DNA of 64,000 bases from DATMER01 sp963741305 (GCA_963741305.1 CAVUHL010000003.1:2852001-2916000), one strand, 5' to 3'; positions 1 to 11,200 are shown, counted from the stretch's first letter. Program-made: numbers and translations. The notes: generated from the letters alone by a model not told the origin.

Positions 1-3000
1 GCAGCCCGGAGATGCGCGGCCTCGATCCACGCGGCCAGACGGGCGACGGTGGGCTCCTGAAAGATAACGAGCAACGGCAGCTCTACGCCGAGCCGCTTCT
101 GTACCAGCATGCCCAGACGCGCGGCCAGTAGCGAGTGGCCGCCCAAGGCGAAGAAGTCGTCGTACGCGCCGATACCCTCGACCCGCAGGAGGCCAGACCA
201 TACCTCGGCCACTGCCGCCTCGGTCGGAGTGCGCGGCGGCGTGGCCGTGGCGTGCGCCTCGGGAGCGGGAGCTATGCGCGCCAGGGCGCGGCGGTCGACT
301 TTGCCGTTCGGGGTGAGAGGCAGCGCCTCCAGATAGACCCAAGCCGTAGGGATCATAACCTCGGGCAACGAGTTGGCGAGGGAGGCGCGCAGCGCCTCGG
401 CCGCGCCGTCCTCGCGCAGCTCGCCGGCCTCATGCAGCACGACGCAGCCGACCAGGCGCCGGTCGGCCTCTCGCACCAGCGCCACGGCCTCGCGCACGTT
501 GGGGTGGCGGCGCAGCGCAGCCTCGATCTCACCCAGCTCGATGCGATAGCCGCGGATCTTGACCTGCTGGTCGATCCGGCCGAGGAACTCGATCTCCCCG
601 CCGGGCAACCGACGCGCCAGGTCGCCCGTGCGGTAGAGCCGATCCCCGAGGCCGCCAAGCGGATCGGGAACGAACCTCTCGGCCGTAAGGTCGGGCCGCC
701 CGCGGTAGCCGCGCGCCAGCCCGACGCCGGCTACGCACAGTTCGCCAGGAACCCCCACCGGCAAGGGAACGAAGCCGCGGTCGAGGAGATGGACTCGGAG
801 GTTTGCGATCGGTCCGCCGATGTGCGGCGTCCGGTGCCCGTCGGCCGCAACGACTGCCGTCGTGGTGACGACCGTGGCCTCCGTCGGCCCGTACATGTTG
901 ACCAGTGGAAACCTCAGGTCCGCCGCAGGCCTCTGGAGCAGGCGATCGCCGCCGGTCGTTAGGAGGCGTAGCGCGAGGTCTGCGGGCATCGGCTCGGGCA
1001 GCACCCCTTCGGCCAGCGGCGTGGGCAGGAATGCCACGGTCACGCCGCGCTCCGCCAACCAGAAGAGGAGCGTCGACGGCGAGAGCAGCGCCTCCGGCGG
1101 AGGCACGTGCGCGGAGGAGCCTGCGACCAGCGGCGGCCACATCTCGAACACTGACGCGTCAAAACCCGGACCCGCGATCAAAGAGGCTTTATCGGTGTCA
1201 TTCAATCCATACGTCCGGGCGTGCCACGCCACGAGGTTGCAAAGGCCGCGGTGGTGCAGCTCGGTCCCCTTTGGCATGCCGGTCGAGCCCGAGGTGTAGA
1301 TGACATAGGCAAGGCCGTCGGGATCCACGCCGGCCGGAGGCGGCGACTTGCTCTCCTCGGAGCTCTCGTCCGGGACCGGCTCGCCGTCCAGCAGGATCAT
1401 GCGGCCGGCGTGCAACGGTACCTCGGGCAGCCCGGCCATGATGCGGGAGGTGGTCAGCAGAGCCTGCGCACCGGAGTCACGCAGGACATGTAGCACCCGC
1501 TCGGCTGGATAGGCGGGATCGATCGGCAGGTAGGCGCCGCCGGCCTTCAACGTCGCCAGAGCGGCCAGGGGGAGCTCGGGGGAGCGCTCCAGCAGCAACG
1601 CCACGATGTCCTCGGCACCGATGCCGAGCCGTCGCAGCCGCCAAGCCAGCAGGTTGGCGCGCCGGTTCAGCTCTCCATAAGTGAGGTTCTCCTCCGCGGA
1701 GGCCACGGCCAGAGCGCCGGGATGGGCGGCGGCCTGCCGCTCGAACTGCCGGTGCACGGGTGTCTCGGGAATGTTCGCCGCGGTCTGGTTCCAGCCAGAG
1801 ACCACCTGTTCGCGTTCAGCCGCAGCCAGCAGGGGCAGCTCCCCAATCGGCGCGGCCGGATCGGCCAGCGCGCCGGCGACGAGCACTCGGAAGACGCCGA
1901 GCATGTGCTGCACGGTCTCGCGATCGAAGAGGCCGGAAGAGTACTCGGCGATCGCGTCGAGCCCATGCGGGCCGCGCTCTATCAACAGGGTGAGGTCGAA
2001 CTTGGAGACGCCGGTGTCGATCTCGGCGGCGGCCGTCACCTCGACTCCGAGGTCAGGGCCGGCCATGGCCTCCTGAAGAGCGAAGGCGACCTGGAACAGC
2101 GGCGTGCGCGAGAGATCGCGCTGCGGCGCCAGCTCCTCGACGAGGCGATCGAAGGGGAGGTCCTGGTGAGCAAATCCGGCCAGGACGGACTCGCGAACGC
2201 CGGCAAGCAGGCGGGAGAAGGGTTTGGCTTCCGATGCGGAGGCGCGCAGCGGCAGCATGTTGACGAAGAACCCGATCAGCGCCTCCAACTCCAGCCGATT
2301 GCGGCCTGCGACGGGCGAGCCGACCACGAAGTCTTCCTGGAGCGTGTAGCGATGCAGGAGGGCCTGGAAGGCCGCTAGCAGGGTCATGAAGAGTGTGGTG
2401 CCCTGGCGGCGGCCCAAGGCGGCGAAGGCAGGCTCCAGGTCGGTTCCGAGGGGGAGCCGCAGGCGCTCGCCCTGGAGTGATGGGACCGCGGGCCGCAGCC
2501 GGTCCGCCTGCAGCTCCAGGACCGGGGGCACCCCGGCGAGGTGCTCGCGCCACCAGGAGAGCGGCACCTCGGCCGCCTCCTCCGTAAGCCGGCGATGCTG
2601 CCAGACTGCGAACCCGGGGTACTGCACCGGCAGCGGTGGCAGGGGCGAGGCATGGACGGCGAGAGCAGCCCGGTAGAGGGCCGAAAGCTCGCGCAGGAGT
2701 ACGCCCACCGACCAGGCATCGGACACGATGTGGTGAGTACCGATGAGGAGCCGGTGTTCCTCGGGACCGAGCCGCAGCAGCGCAGTCCTCATGAGAGGAC
2801 CGCGCTCCAAGTCGTACGGCCGGCGTGCCTCCTCGCTTGTGATCCGCTCCGCCTCAACCCGGCGGGTCGGCTCGGGCAAGCCTTCCAGGTCGACGACCGG
2901 CAGAGGCTCGCGCTGCAGCGGCTCGCGGCAGACGAGCTGGACCGGGTCTCCCCCATCAGGCCGAGCCGCGAACAGCGTGCGTAGAGCCTCGTGCCGACGG

Positions 3001-4991
3001 ACAACCGCGTCGAATGCAACGGCTAGCGCGGGCACGGTCAGCTCGCCGCGAAAGTCGAAGAGCTGGGCAAGGTTGTACAGCGCGGTACCGGGACGGAGCC
3101 GTTCCAGGAACCAGAGGCGCTGCTGGGCGCTCGACAGAGGCACCGGACCAGCGAGGGCCGGAGTGAGGAGGATCGCGGCCTCTGCCACAATCTCACCGCG
3201 GCCCTGCTGGTGCTCGATCCAGGACGCCAGGCTCGCCACGGTCGGATGCTCGAACACGGAGCGCAGGCCCAACTCGACACCGCACAGCTCGCGCACCCGA
3301 GAGGTGAGCCGCGTAGCCACGAGAGAGTGGCCGCCGAGTTGGAAGAAGTCCTGGTGGATGCCGACTCCTTCGATGTCCAGGACTTCGGCGAAGAGGCCGG
3401 CCAGCAGCTCCTCGAGCTGGGTGCGCGGCGCTATGTCCCCTGAATAGCCTTCGTCCGCCACGGCCGCGGTCTGCACACGCTCCAGGGCGCGGCGGTCCAC
3501 CTTGCCGCTGGCGTTCAAGGGTAAGGAGTCGAGCACGGCCCAGACGGTGGGCACCATGTAGTCGGGGAGGCGGGAGGCCAGGTGCTCCCGCAGCTCAGGA
3601 ACCGAGGGCGCTGCCCCATTTGCCGCCAGGGCCACATAGCCTGCCAGACGGCCCTCGGCGGGGCGCAGCAGCACTGCTGCCCCACGCACGCCCGGATGCC
3701 CGAGAAGCACCGACTCGATCTCGCCCAGCTCGATCCGGAAGCCACGGAGCTTGACCTGATGGTCGGCGCGGCCGATGAAGTCGATCTCGCCGGATGGGAG
3801 TAAGCGCGCCAGGTCGCCGGAGCGGTAGAGCCGGGCTCCGGGCGGGCCGAACGGATCGGGTACGAACCGCTCGGCCGTCAGGTCCGGCCGACCGCGATAG
3901 CCCCGCGCCACTCCCTCGCCGCCGATGAACAGCTCGCCTGGCGCACCCGCCGGCACCGATTCGAACGCGGTGTCGAGCAGATGGACGCGCACGTTGTCGA
4001 GAGGCCGGCCGATGGTAGGAGGCTGATCGCCGGCAGCCGCGACAACCCCCTCGGTGGTGACGATGCTGACCTCGGTCGGGCCATAATTGTTCACGACGAC
4101 GAACGGGCAGTCCTGCCGGGGCCGCAGACGCAGGCGGTCGCCGCCGGCCAGCAACCGGCGCAGCGCCAAGCCCGGCGGCAGCGACTCCGTGAGCATCGCC
4201 TCCACCTGCACCGGGACGGCGAAAGAATGGCTGATCCCCTCGCGTGTGTACCAGGCGAGCAGGTCGGGCGCCGAGGCCAGGATTTCCGCGGGAGCGACGT
4301 GGAGCGAGGAGCCCGTGGTCAGGGCGAGCCAGATCTCCCACACGGACGCATCGAATCCGGGACTGGCGAGCAACGCCATCCGCTCGCCAGGCTCGGTCAG
4401 GTACTTCCGCAGGTAATGCGCGATCGTGTTCGACAGCCCGCGATGGACGAGGTCGGTCCCCTTGGGAGCTCCGGTGGAGCCCGAGGTGTAGATCACGTAG
4501 GCTAGCCGGTCGGGCTCGGGCAGCGGAGTATCGCCAGGATCGCCATCCAGGTCGAGCGACTCCAGCGCCACCTGCTCCAACGGCAGGCCGGGAAGGCGCA
4601 GCCGCTCCGTGGTCAGCAGCATCGAGGCCCCGGAGTCGCGGAGCACGTAGGTCAAGCGTTCGGACGGGTTGGAGGGGTCGATCGGCAGGTAGGCGGCGCC
4701 CGACAGCAGGATGCCGAGGCTGGAGACTACCAGTTCCGCAGAGCGCTCCATGCGCAGGGCCACCAGATCCTCGTCGCCGATGCCGCGGCGGCGCAGCCAG
4801 GCCGCCAAGCGTAGGGACCGGTCCAGAAGCTCGCCATAGGTCAGGCTGCCGCCGTCCCAGGAGACGGCCAGCGCCTCGGGCCGGGCAAGGGCCTGCTGCA
4901 GGGCGATCTCATGTACCGGGGCTTCCTGTATCCCGGTATCCACGCCGTTCCAAGCCACCAGCAGGGAGCCTTCGCCGAGCAGATGGCTCAC
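1..4991 (-). CDS. Nonribosomal peptide synthetase NRPS3, partial (A-T-C-A-T-...), runs off the left edge
   Basis: This large multidomain synthetase activates amino acids as adenylates, holds them on phosphopantetheine carriers and condenses them. The frame is open from 4991 to base 1 (adenylation-core, C-domain RLWFLE and carrier LGGHSL motifs at about 4499, 3113, 3329, 1298 and 137 all share it). Visible order: A1 (YTSGSTG near 4485), T1 (LGGHSL near 3329), C2 (active-site HHIVSDA near 2720), A2 (YTSGSTG near 1290), T2 (near 137). The A1 pocket read by eye is DAWFLGNIVK, close to known Leu codes; A2 reads DAFFTGMVVK, a hydrophobic pocket I cannot assign. The start is uncertain: GTG at 4991 overlaps the stop of an upstream 36-codon ORF (GTGA), with GAGG 8 nt upstream. 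It is a near copy of the first about 1,660 codons of the NRPS at 5259-18629, but A2 has diverged. There is no C domain before A1. Confidence 0.93.
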   Translation of the reverse strand, partial: MSHLLGEGSLLVAWNGVDTGIQEAPVHEIALQQALARPEALAVSWDGGSLTYGELLDRSLRLAAWLRRRGIGDEDLVALRMERSAELVVSSLGILLSGAAYLPIDPSNPSERLTYVLRDSGASMLLTTERLRLPGLPLEQVALESLDLDGDPGDTPLPEPDRLAYVIYTSGSTGAPKGTDLVHRGLSNTIAHYLRKYLTEPGERMALLASPGFDASVWEIWLALTTGSSLHVAPAEILASAPDLLAWYTREGISHSFAVPVQVEAMLTESLPPGLALRRLLAGGDRLRLRPRQDCPFVVVNNYGPTEVSIVTTEGVVAAAGDQPPTIGRPLDNVRVHLLDTAFESVPAGAPGELFIGGEGVARGYRGRPDLTAERFVPDPFGPPGARLYRSGDLARLLPSGEIDFIGRADHQVKLRGFRIELGEIESVLLGHPGVRGAAVLLRPAEGRLAGYVALAANGAAPSVPELREHLASRLPDYMVPTVWAVLDSLPLNASGKVDRRALERVQTAAVADEGYSGDIAPRTQLEELLAGLFAEVLDIEGVGIHQDFFQLGGHSLVATRLTSRVRELCGVELGLRSVFEHPTVASLASWIEHQQGRGEIVAEAAILLTPALAGPVPLSSAQQRLWFLERLRPGTALYNLAQLFDFRGELTVPALAVAFDAVVRRHEALRTLFAARPDGGDPVQLVCREPLQREPLPVVDLEGLPEPTRRVEAERITSEEARRPYDLERGPLMRTALLRLGPEEHRLLIGTHHIVSDAWSVGVLLRELSALYRAALAVHASPLPPLPVQYPGFAVWQHRRLTEEAAEVPLSWWREHLAGVPPVLELQADRLRPAVPSLQGERLRLPLGTDLEPAFAALGRRQGTTLFMTLLAAFQALLHRYTLQEDFVVGSPVAGRNRLELEALIGFFVNMLPLRASASEAKPFSRLLAGVRESVLAGFAHQDLPFDRLVEELAPQRDLSRTPLFQVAFALQEAMAGPDLGVEVTAAAEIDTGVSKFDLTLLIERGPHGLDAIAEYSSGLFDRETVQHMLGVFRVLVAGALADPAAPIGELPLLAAAEREQVVSGWNQTAANIPETPVHRQFERQAAAHPGALAVASAEENLTYGELNRRANLLAWRLRRLGIGAEDIVALLLERSPELPLAALATLKAGGAYLPIDPAYPAERVLHVLRDSGAQALLTTSRIMAGLPEVPLHAGRMILLDGEPVPDESSEESKSPPPAGVDPDGLAYVIYTSGSTGMPKGTELHHRGLCNLVAWHARTYGLNDTDKASLIAGPGFDASVFEMWPPLVAGSSAHVPPPEALLSPSTLLFWLAERGVTVAFLPTPLAEGVLPEPMPADLALRLLTTGGDRLLQRPAADLRFPLVNMYGPTEATVVTTTAVVAADGHRTPHIGGPIANLRVHLLDRGFVPLPVGVPGELCVAGVGLARGYRGRPDLTAERFVPDPLGGLGDRLYRTGDLARRLPGGEIEFLGRIDQQVKIRGYRIELGEIEAALRRHPNVREAVALVREADRRLVGCVVLHEAGELREDGAAEALRASLANSLPEVMIPTAWVYLEALPLTPNGKVDRRALARIAPAPEAHATATPPRTPTEAAVAEVWSGLLRVEGIGAYDDFFALGGHSLLAARLGMLVQKRLGVELPLLVIFQEPTVARLAAWIEAAHLRA

Positions 4992-5098
4992 CGTAGCAGC
5001 CTCGAAGAGGTGAAATACACATGAAGCCCTACCAACTGGCGGCGCCAGAAGTCGAGCTGCGGCTTGAGCGCCGCCGAAGAGCGAACACTTGAGTTCAT
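4988..5098 (-). pseudogene. Frameshifted condensation-domain remnant at the 5' end of NRPS3
   Basis: The ATG at 5098 is the equivalent of the MNSSVR start of the neighbouring NRPS. Here it opens a 36-codon ORF ending in TGA at 4990-4988. Residues about 11-24 (LKPQLDFWRRQLVG) resemble the mid C-domain LxYWRxQLAG element. In a second frame over the same DNA, which joins NRPS3, HLFEAATVSHLL resembles the end of a C domain. Two C-domain ends are therefore joined out of frame with the middle lost. Relative to the NRPS1 start region this is extra sequence between codon 6 (Arg) and the VAW(S/N)G linker. A one-base loss in the run before the ATG also breaks the TTG start available to NRPS1. Either it is a decayed 5' end, or it acts as a short upstream ORF coupled to the GTG at 4991. 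Confidence 0.6.
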
Positions 5099-5246
5099 GG
5101 GTTCAACAGGCACTCCGTGGAGGGGCGCTCACCCTCCTAAGTGCCATACGGCTTCCGAAACGGGACATGCCCGACACGCTTAAGCTATTCATAGGCAAGT
5201 AATTAGCGCTTGCGCGTTTCCTCTTCGATCAGGACCTGAAACTCGA
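5081..5246. repeat. Direct repeat copy 2 of the NRPS intergenic segment
   Basis: These 166 bases match 18603-18769 at roughly 90% by eye, in the same orientation. The segment holds the end of an NRPS reading frame (LIEEETRxR and its TAA), the intergenic stretch, and the MNSSVR start of the next synthetase. It marks the boundary of an approximately 13.5-kb duplication that created NRPS1 and NRPS3. Both copies keep an AGGAG-like element at about 5130 and a 9-codon GTG mini-ORF. The mini-ORF keeps its length while its sequence drifts, but its ribosome-binding spacing is too short for me to call it a gene. Confidence 0.85.
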
Positions 5247-5262
5247 AAACACCGTTGCTCAT
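5203..5262 (-). CDS. 19-codon ORF overlapping the NRPS1 stop; fossil of an NRPS C-terminus
   Basis: The ATG overlaps the NRPS1 stop codon (ATGA at 5262-5259). The ORF encodes 19 residues ending in VLIEEETRKR and stops at TAA 5205-5203. The last about 13 codons and the following noncoding DNA match the end of the 7-module NRPS (ALIEEETRNR then TAA at 18728-18726), so this is probably the leftover tail of an ancestral synthetase trapped by the duplication. The M-x-N-x-FE start and the VL..EE element faintly recall the N-terminus of MbtH-like NRPS chaperones, but the Ser-Leu-Trp-Pro core of that family is absent and the DNA match to the NRPS tail explains the residues better. It could be translated by coupling. 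No function is assigned. Confidence 0.5.
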   Translation of the reverse strand: MSNGVFEFQVLIEEETRKR

Positions 5263-8200
5263 GCCAGCTCCTCGAGCTCCCGGACCGTCTGCTCGATCAG
5301 GGCCCGTACCTCTTCTTCAGACATGTCCCCCAGTGCCGCCAGGGCATCGTCCATCTCTGCCTCCCCCTCGCTCGCCAGGACGCTCTCCGCGAGCACGGAG
5401 GAGAACCCCCCCAGCGTCGGAGACGCGAACAGGGATTGGAGCTGCAGAGTCACCCCGAAGGAGGCTTCCAGCCGAGCGAGCGCCCGGTTAGCCAGCAGCG
5501 AGTGACCGCCCAGATCCCAGAAGCTGTCGTTCGAACCCACGCTTTTCACGCCCAGTACCTCGGCCCATACCTGCGCCACCTCTTCTTCCAGGGCGGTGCG
5601 CGGAGCCACGAACTCGACGGTGGCCGGAGGACGAGGGGCGGAAGCCGGCAGAGTCCGGCGGTCGTCCTGGAAGCGGCCCAGGTGCTCAAGCAGACCGTCC
5701 TGCCGCAACCGCACCCGGTCGCCCGTGCGGTACATCCGTGCTCCGGGCTCGGCCGAGAACGGATCGGGGAGGAAGCGCCCCGCCATCAGCTCCGGGCGGA
5801 CCAGGTATCCCCCACTGGTCAGGACTGCGCCGGCCAGGCACAACTCGCCGGGAATTCCCGCCGGCAGGCGCTGCAGCCAGCGGTCAAGTACGTAACCGCG
5901 AGTTCCGTGCACCGGCTGGGCTTCGAACCGGGCATGCAACTCCTCGGCATGGTGGCGCCCGGCTTCGTCCCAGGCGGCGAGCTGCGCTTGCTCGGCCTCG
6001 CCGAGGAGCGGCAGCCGCGCGACTGGCAGTTCCGGATGGGCAAGTGCCTCCTCCAAGAGACGGGCGAAGTGCTCGCTCAGTCTCAGGACCGTGGCACGGT
6101 CGAAGAGAGTGGCCGCGTACTCCGCCCAGATGTGCAGCCGGCCCGCCGTGTGGGTGACGCGGAACGAGAGGTCGAATTTCGAAGTGCCGGAGTGTACCTG
6201 ATCCTCCAGCGTCATCGTCAGGCCGGGCGCGACCGGGGGCCGCTCGCCGCCCTCCAGGAAGGCAAAGAGCACTTGGAACAGCGGGTTGCGTGACAGGTCG
6301 CGCTCTGGCGCCACCTCCGCCGCCAGCTTCTCTAACGGGATGTCCTGGCAGGCGTATGCCGCGAGCGCCGACTCCCGCACGCGGTCCAGAACATCGAGGA
6401 AAGTCGGCTCCCCCTCCAGGCCGACCCGCAGCGGCAGCATGTTGGCGAAAGGCCCGATCACCTCTTCGGTGTCGACGCGGCTCCTCCCTGCTACCGGAGT
6501 GCCCACCAGCAGATCCTCATGCCCGGTATGGCGGTACAGCAGGATCAGGAAGCCGGCCAAGATGGTCATGAATGGCGTTGCCTGGTGGCTCTGGGCAAAG
6601 TGCTCCAACTCGCCCGCCAACGTCTCAGGCAGCTCCATCCTCACGACATCGCCGCGAAAACTCCAGACCGCTGGCCGCGGCTGGTCCGTGGGCAGCTCGA
6701 AAACCGGCGGCCGGGCCAGGAGACCGCGCCAGTAGGCGAGCTGCCGCTCCATCTCGTCCCCCGTGAGCCAGGTCCGCTGCCAGGCCACGAAGTCCGCGAA
6801 TTGCGTCGACAGATCCGGAAGGGGGGAGGGCCGACCCTCGGAGCAGGCGCCGTAGAAGATCCCGAGCTCGCGCAGTAGCAGATCCAGCGACCAGCCGTCG
6901 GCGACGATGTGATGCATCGTGGCGAGTAGCCTGTGCTCGGTATCCCCCTCCAAGCGCAGCAAGGCCGTGCGCAGCATCGGCCCGCTCCGGAGGTCGAACG
7001 GCCTCTCGGCTTCCTCCTTCGTGAGCCACCCGGTCTCGGCCTCGCGCTCGCTCGCGGGCAGCCCCGCGAGGTCGATCAAAGGCAGGGATCTGACGGCAGA
7101 TCGGTGGACCACCTGCACCGGGTCCCCGGCGACCACGGATGTCTCGAAGGTAGTGCGCAGCGCGGCGTGGCGGCTTACCACTTGGTTCAGCACGGTGGCG
7201 AGGATCTCCGGCCGCAGCGGCCCCACGAAGCGCAACAGAGCCGGGATGTTGTAAGCAGCCAAGCCCGGCTGCAGCCGATCGAGGAACCAGAGGCGCTGTT
7301 GCGCGAAGGAGAGCGGGTACATGCCCTCGCGCTCTGCATCGCCCTGCGACGAGCCGCGCACGCTGTCGACGTGGGCTGCGAGCGCCTCGAGCACCGGGTT
7401 TTCGAAGATGGCGCGCAGCTCCAAGGTGATCCCGAAACGCTCGTGCACGCGGGTGGCCAACTGCGTAGCCGAAAGGGAGTGGCCGCCGAGCTGGAAGAAG
7501 TTGTCCCGAGCGCCCACCCGCTCCAGGCCCAGGAGGGAAACCCAGACTCTGGCCAGAGCCCGCTGCGTAGGGGTGGAGGGAGGGACGAAGGTCTCCTCGT
7601 CCTGCGATGCCACCTGGGCCGGCAGGGCGCGGCGGTCGACCTTGCCGTTGGGCGTGAGGGGCAGGGCATCCAGGAAGGCCCAGGCCGTGGGGACCATGGC
7701 TTCGGGCAGGCTCCTGGCGAGCCAGGAGCGCAGGATCTCGACGGTGACCACCTCTCGAGTCACAACGTAGGCCACGAGACGCTCGTCCCGCACCAGCACC
7801 ACGGTGTCACGCACGGCTGGGTGGCGGCCCAGCGTGGCTTCGATCTCGCCGAGCTCGATGCGCTGGCCACGGATCTTGACTTGTTGATCGGCCCTGCCGA
7901 TGAACTCAATCGTGCCCGAAGGGAGCCAGCGCGCCAGATCGCCCGTGCGGTACAGGCGTTGTCCCCCGCCGAAGGGATCTCCAAACGGATCGGGGACGAA
8001 GGTGCGCGCGGTCAGCTCCGGCTGGTTGCGGTAGCAACGGGCCAGACCCTCGCCGGCCAGACAGATTTCGCCGGGCACCCCGACCGGGACCGGCTGCAGC
8101 CAACGATCAAGGATGTAGACGCGGGTGTTGTCGAGGGGCACCCCAATGTCCGGCAACCGCTCCCCGGCCGGGTCTACGCGGCCGGCAGTCGCCACGATCG

Positions 8201-11200
8201 TAGTCTCCGTGGGGCCGTAATGATTGATCAGAACGAACGGCAGGTCCGGCGCTGGCCGGCGCCGCAGGCGGTCGCCTCCCGTCAGGAGGTACCTCAGAGA
8301 GAGCCGGCTGGAGCGGGCCTCCGCCTGAGCCAGAAACGCCTCGCCCAAAGGTGTGGCCAGGAAAGAGACCGTGATGCCCTTCTCCTCGAACCAGGCGAAG
8401 AGCGCGGGCGGCGACAGCACCACCTCGCGCGGCGGGACGTGCAGCGACGCCCCCGCGGTGAGCGGCGCCCAAGTGTCCCAGACCGAGGCATCGAACCCCG
8501 GACCGGCCAGCAGGGGGCATCGGTCAGCTGGCCCCATGCCGTAGGCCCGCCGGTGCCAGGCGATGATGCTGGAGAGCCCGCGATGGCACAGCTCCGTGCC
8601 CTTCGGGGTGCCAGTGGAACCCGAGGTGTAGATGACGTAAGCGAGGGCATGGGGAAGAGGAATCTCCCCTTCTCCCGCCATGCGCGGCAGGGTCAGGGAA
8701 GGGGTATCGAGATCCTCCTTCGTCAGCAGGAGCTTCGCCCCGGAATCGTGCATGATCCAATGCGCACGCTCCAGAGGGTGCGCCGGATCGATCGGCAGGT
8801 AGGCGCCGCCCACCTCCAGCACGGCCAGGGCGGCGATCACCAACTCGGCCGAGCGTTCCAGACGCAGTGCCACCACGGTCTCCGGCCCCACCCCCTGCCC
8901 GCTCAGACGGCCCGCCAGCTCCGCGGCACGGCAGGCCAACTCGGCGTAAGTCAGGCTACCCCCCTCCCAGGACACCGCAAGGGCATCGGGCGTAACCTCC
9001 GCCCACCTGAAGAACAGCCGGTGCACCGGCTCCTCCGGGATCTCCTCCTGCGTCCGGTTCCACGCCACGAGCACCTGCTCACGCTCGCTCTCATCTAGTA
9101 ACGTAAGCTCGGACAGGCGCACCCGGTCTCCACTTTCCGCCACGATCCCCTCGAGGAGCCGGCGGAAGTGACCCAACAGGCGCTGGATCGTGGCGGCGTC
9201 GAAAAGGTCGGTGCCGTACTCCGCCCAGAGCTGCAGCTCCCGCTCCGTGCGATAGGCGTGCAGCGTCAGGTCGAACTTGGCCGTCCCGTGGTGAACCCAC
9301 TCGCCCGCGGTCAGGACCAGGTCGCCACCGATCCGCACGGGGGCCAGGCGCTCCTGAACGGCGAAGACGACTTGGAACAACGGGTTGCGCGACAGGTCTG
9401 GAGTGGGCGCCAGCTCAGCTACGAGCTTCTCGAATGGAACGTCTTGATGATCGTAGGCCTCCAGCACGGTTTCGCGCACGCGGGCGAGCAACGCCTCGAA
9501 AGACGGGTCGCCGTCGAGCGATACCCGCAGGGCCAGGGTGTTGACAAAAAAGCCGATCAGATCCTGGATCTCAGGCCTGCCGCGCCCGGCCAGGGGCGTC
9601 CCGACGATGAGGTCTTCCTGGGAGGTGTAGCGCTGGAGCAGCGCCAGGAAGGCCGCGAAGAGCGTCATGAACAACGTAGCACCGTAGCTCCGGCCCACCT
9701 GCTCCAAGCGGTCCGCCAGCTCCCCTGGCATGGACGCCATCTCCACTGCTCCACGGTGGCTCCAGACCGCTGGCCGCGGGCGGTCGGTGGGCAGCTCCAG
9801 AGTTGGAGGCTCGGCCAGCCGGCTGCGCCAGTAGGCGAGCTGCCGCTCCAACTCGCGGCCGGCCAGCCAGCTCCGCTGCCAGACCGCAAAGTCGCCGTAT
9901 TGCACCGGCAGCTCCGGCAGGGGTGACGGCCGGCCCGAGGAGAGCGCGTCGTACACGGCAGCCAGCTCGCGCTCCAGAAGCTCCATGGACCAGCCGTCGG
10001 AGACGATGTGATGCAAGGTGGCGAGCAGCCAGTGCTCGGTATCTTCTCCCTGGCGACTGAGACGGAGCAGGGTCGTGCGCATCAAAGGGAACTGCCGGAG
10101 GTCGAACGGCCGGCGCGAGTCCTCGGCAGCCACGCGCCCGGCCTCGGCCTCGCGGAGCTGCGGAGGCAGGGCGCCCAGATCGATCACAGGGAGGTGCCAG
10201 CCGGCCGCGGGATGGACCACCTGCACTGGCCCAGCCGTGCCCTCGGGTACCTCGAACGTTGTTCGCAGCGCACCATGGCGGCGGACCACCTCGGCCATCG
10301 CTGCGGCCAGGAGCTCCGGCCGCAGAGGACCGGTGAGGCGGAACGGGGTCGGGATGTTGTAGGCCGGCGATCCCGGCTGGAGCTGCTCGAAGAACCAGAG
10401 GCGCTGCTGCGCGAACGAGAGAGGCGCCGCCTCGCCGGCGAGGCCCGCTACGAGGCTCGGGCCGGCGGACACATCCTGCCGACGCTCGGATTCAATCCAG
10501 GCGGCCAAGCGGGCAACGGTGCTCTCCTGAAACACGACGCGCAACGGCAGCTCAACTCTAAGCCGGTCGTACACCCTCGCTGCCAAGCGCGCGGCCAGGA
10601 GCGAGTGGCCGCCGAGGGCGAAGAAGTCGTCGAAGGCGCCGATATCCCGGATGCCCAGCAGGGAGGACCAGATGTCGGCTATCACCGCTTCCACAGGAGA
10701 GCGTGGGGCGATGGCGGACGCGCTCTCCACCACCGCAGGTGCCATCTCTGCCAGGGCACGCCGGTCGACCTTGCCGTTCGGGGTGAGCGGCAGGGCGGGC
10801 AGCGCCACGAACCACGACGGGATCATGTACTCCGGAAGATCCTGGCGCAGCGTGGTGCGCAGGTCGTCGACGCTCGCGGCCTCCCCACCCGGCACATAAA
10901 ACGCTCCGATCCGAAGATTGCCCGGCGCGTCTTCCCGCACGAGGACCATCGCCCGCAAGACGGCCGGATTTCGGCACAGCGCCGCCTCGATCTCGCCCAG
11001 CTCGATGCGCAGCCCACGCAGCTTGACCTGGTGGTCGATCCTCCCCAGAAAGTCCACCGCTCCGTCCGGCAGCCGCCGTGCCAGGTCGCCGCTGCGATAG
11101 AGCCGCGCTCCCGCCTCACCGGTGAACGGATCGGGTATGAAGCGCTCCGCCGTCAGCTCCGGCCGCGCCAGGTAGCCCCGGCCCACCTGCGCACCGCCGA

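Noticed and set aside
5203..5262. MbtH-like chaperone gene
   Set aside because: Only the first residues resemble MbtH. The diagnostic SLWP core is missing, and the DNA matches the NRPS2 tail.
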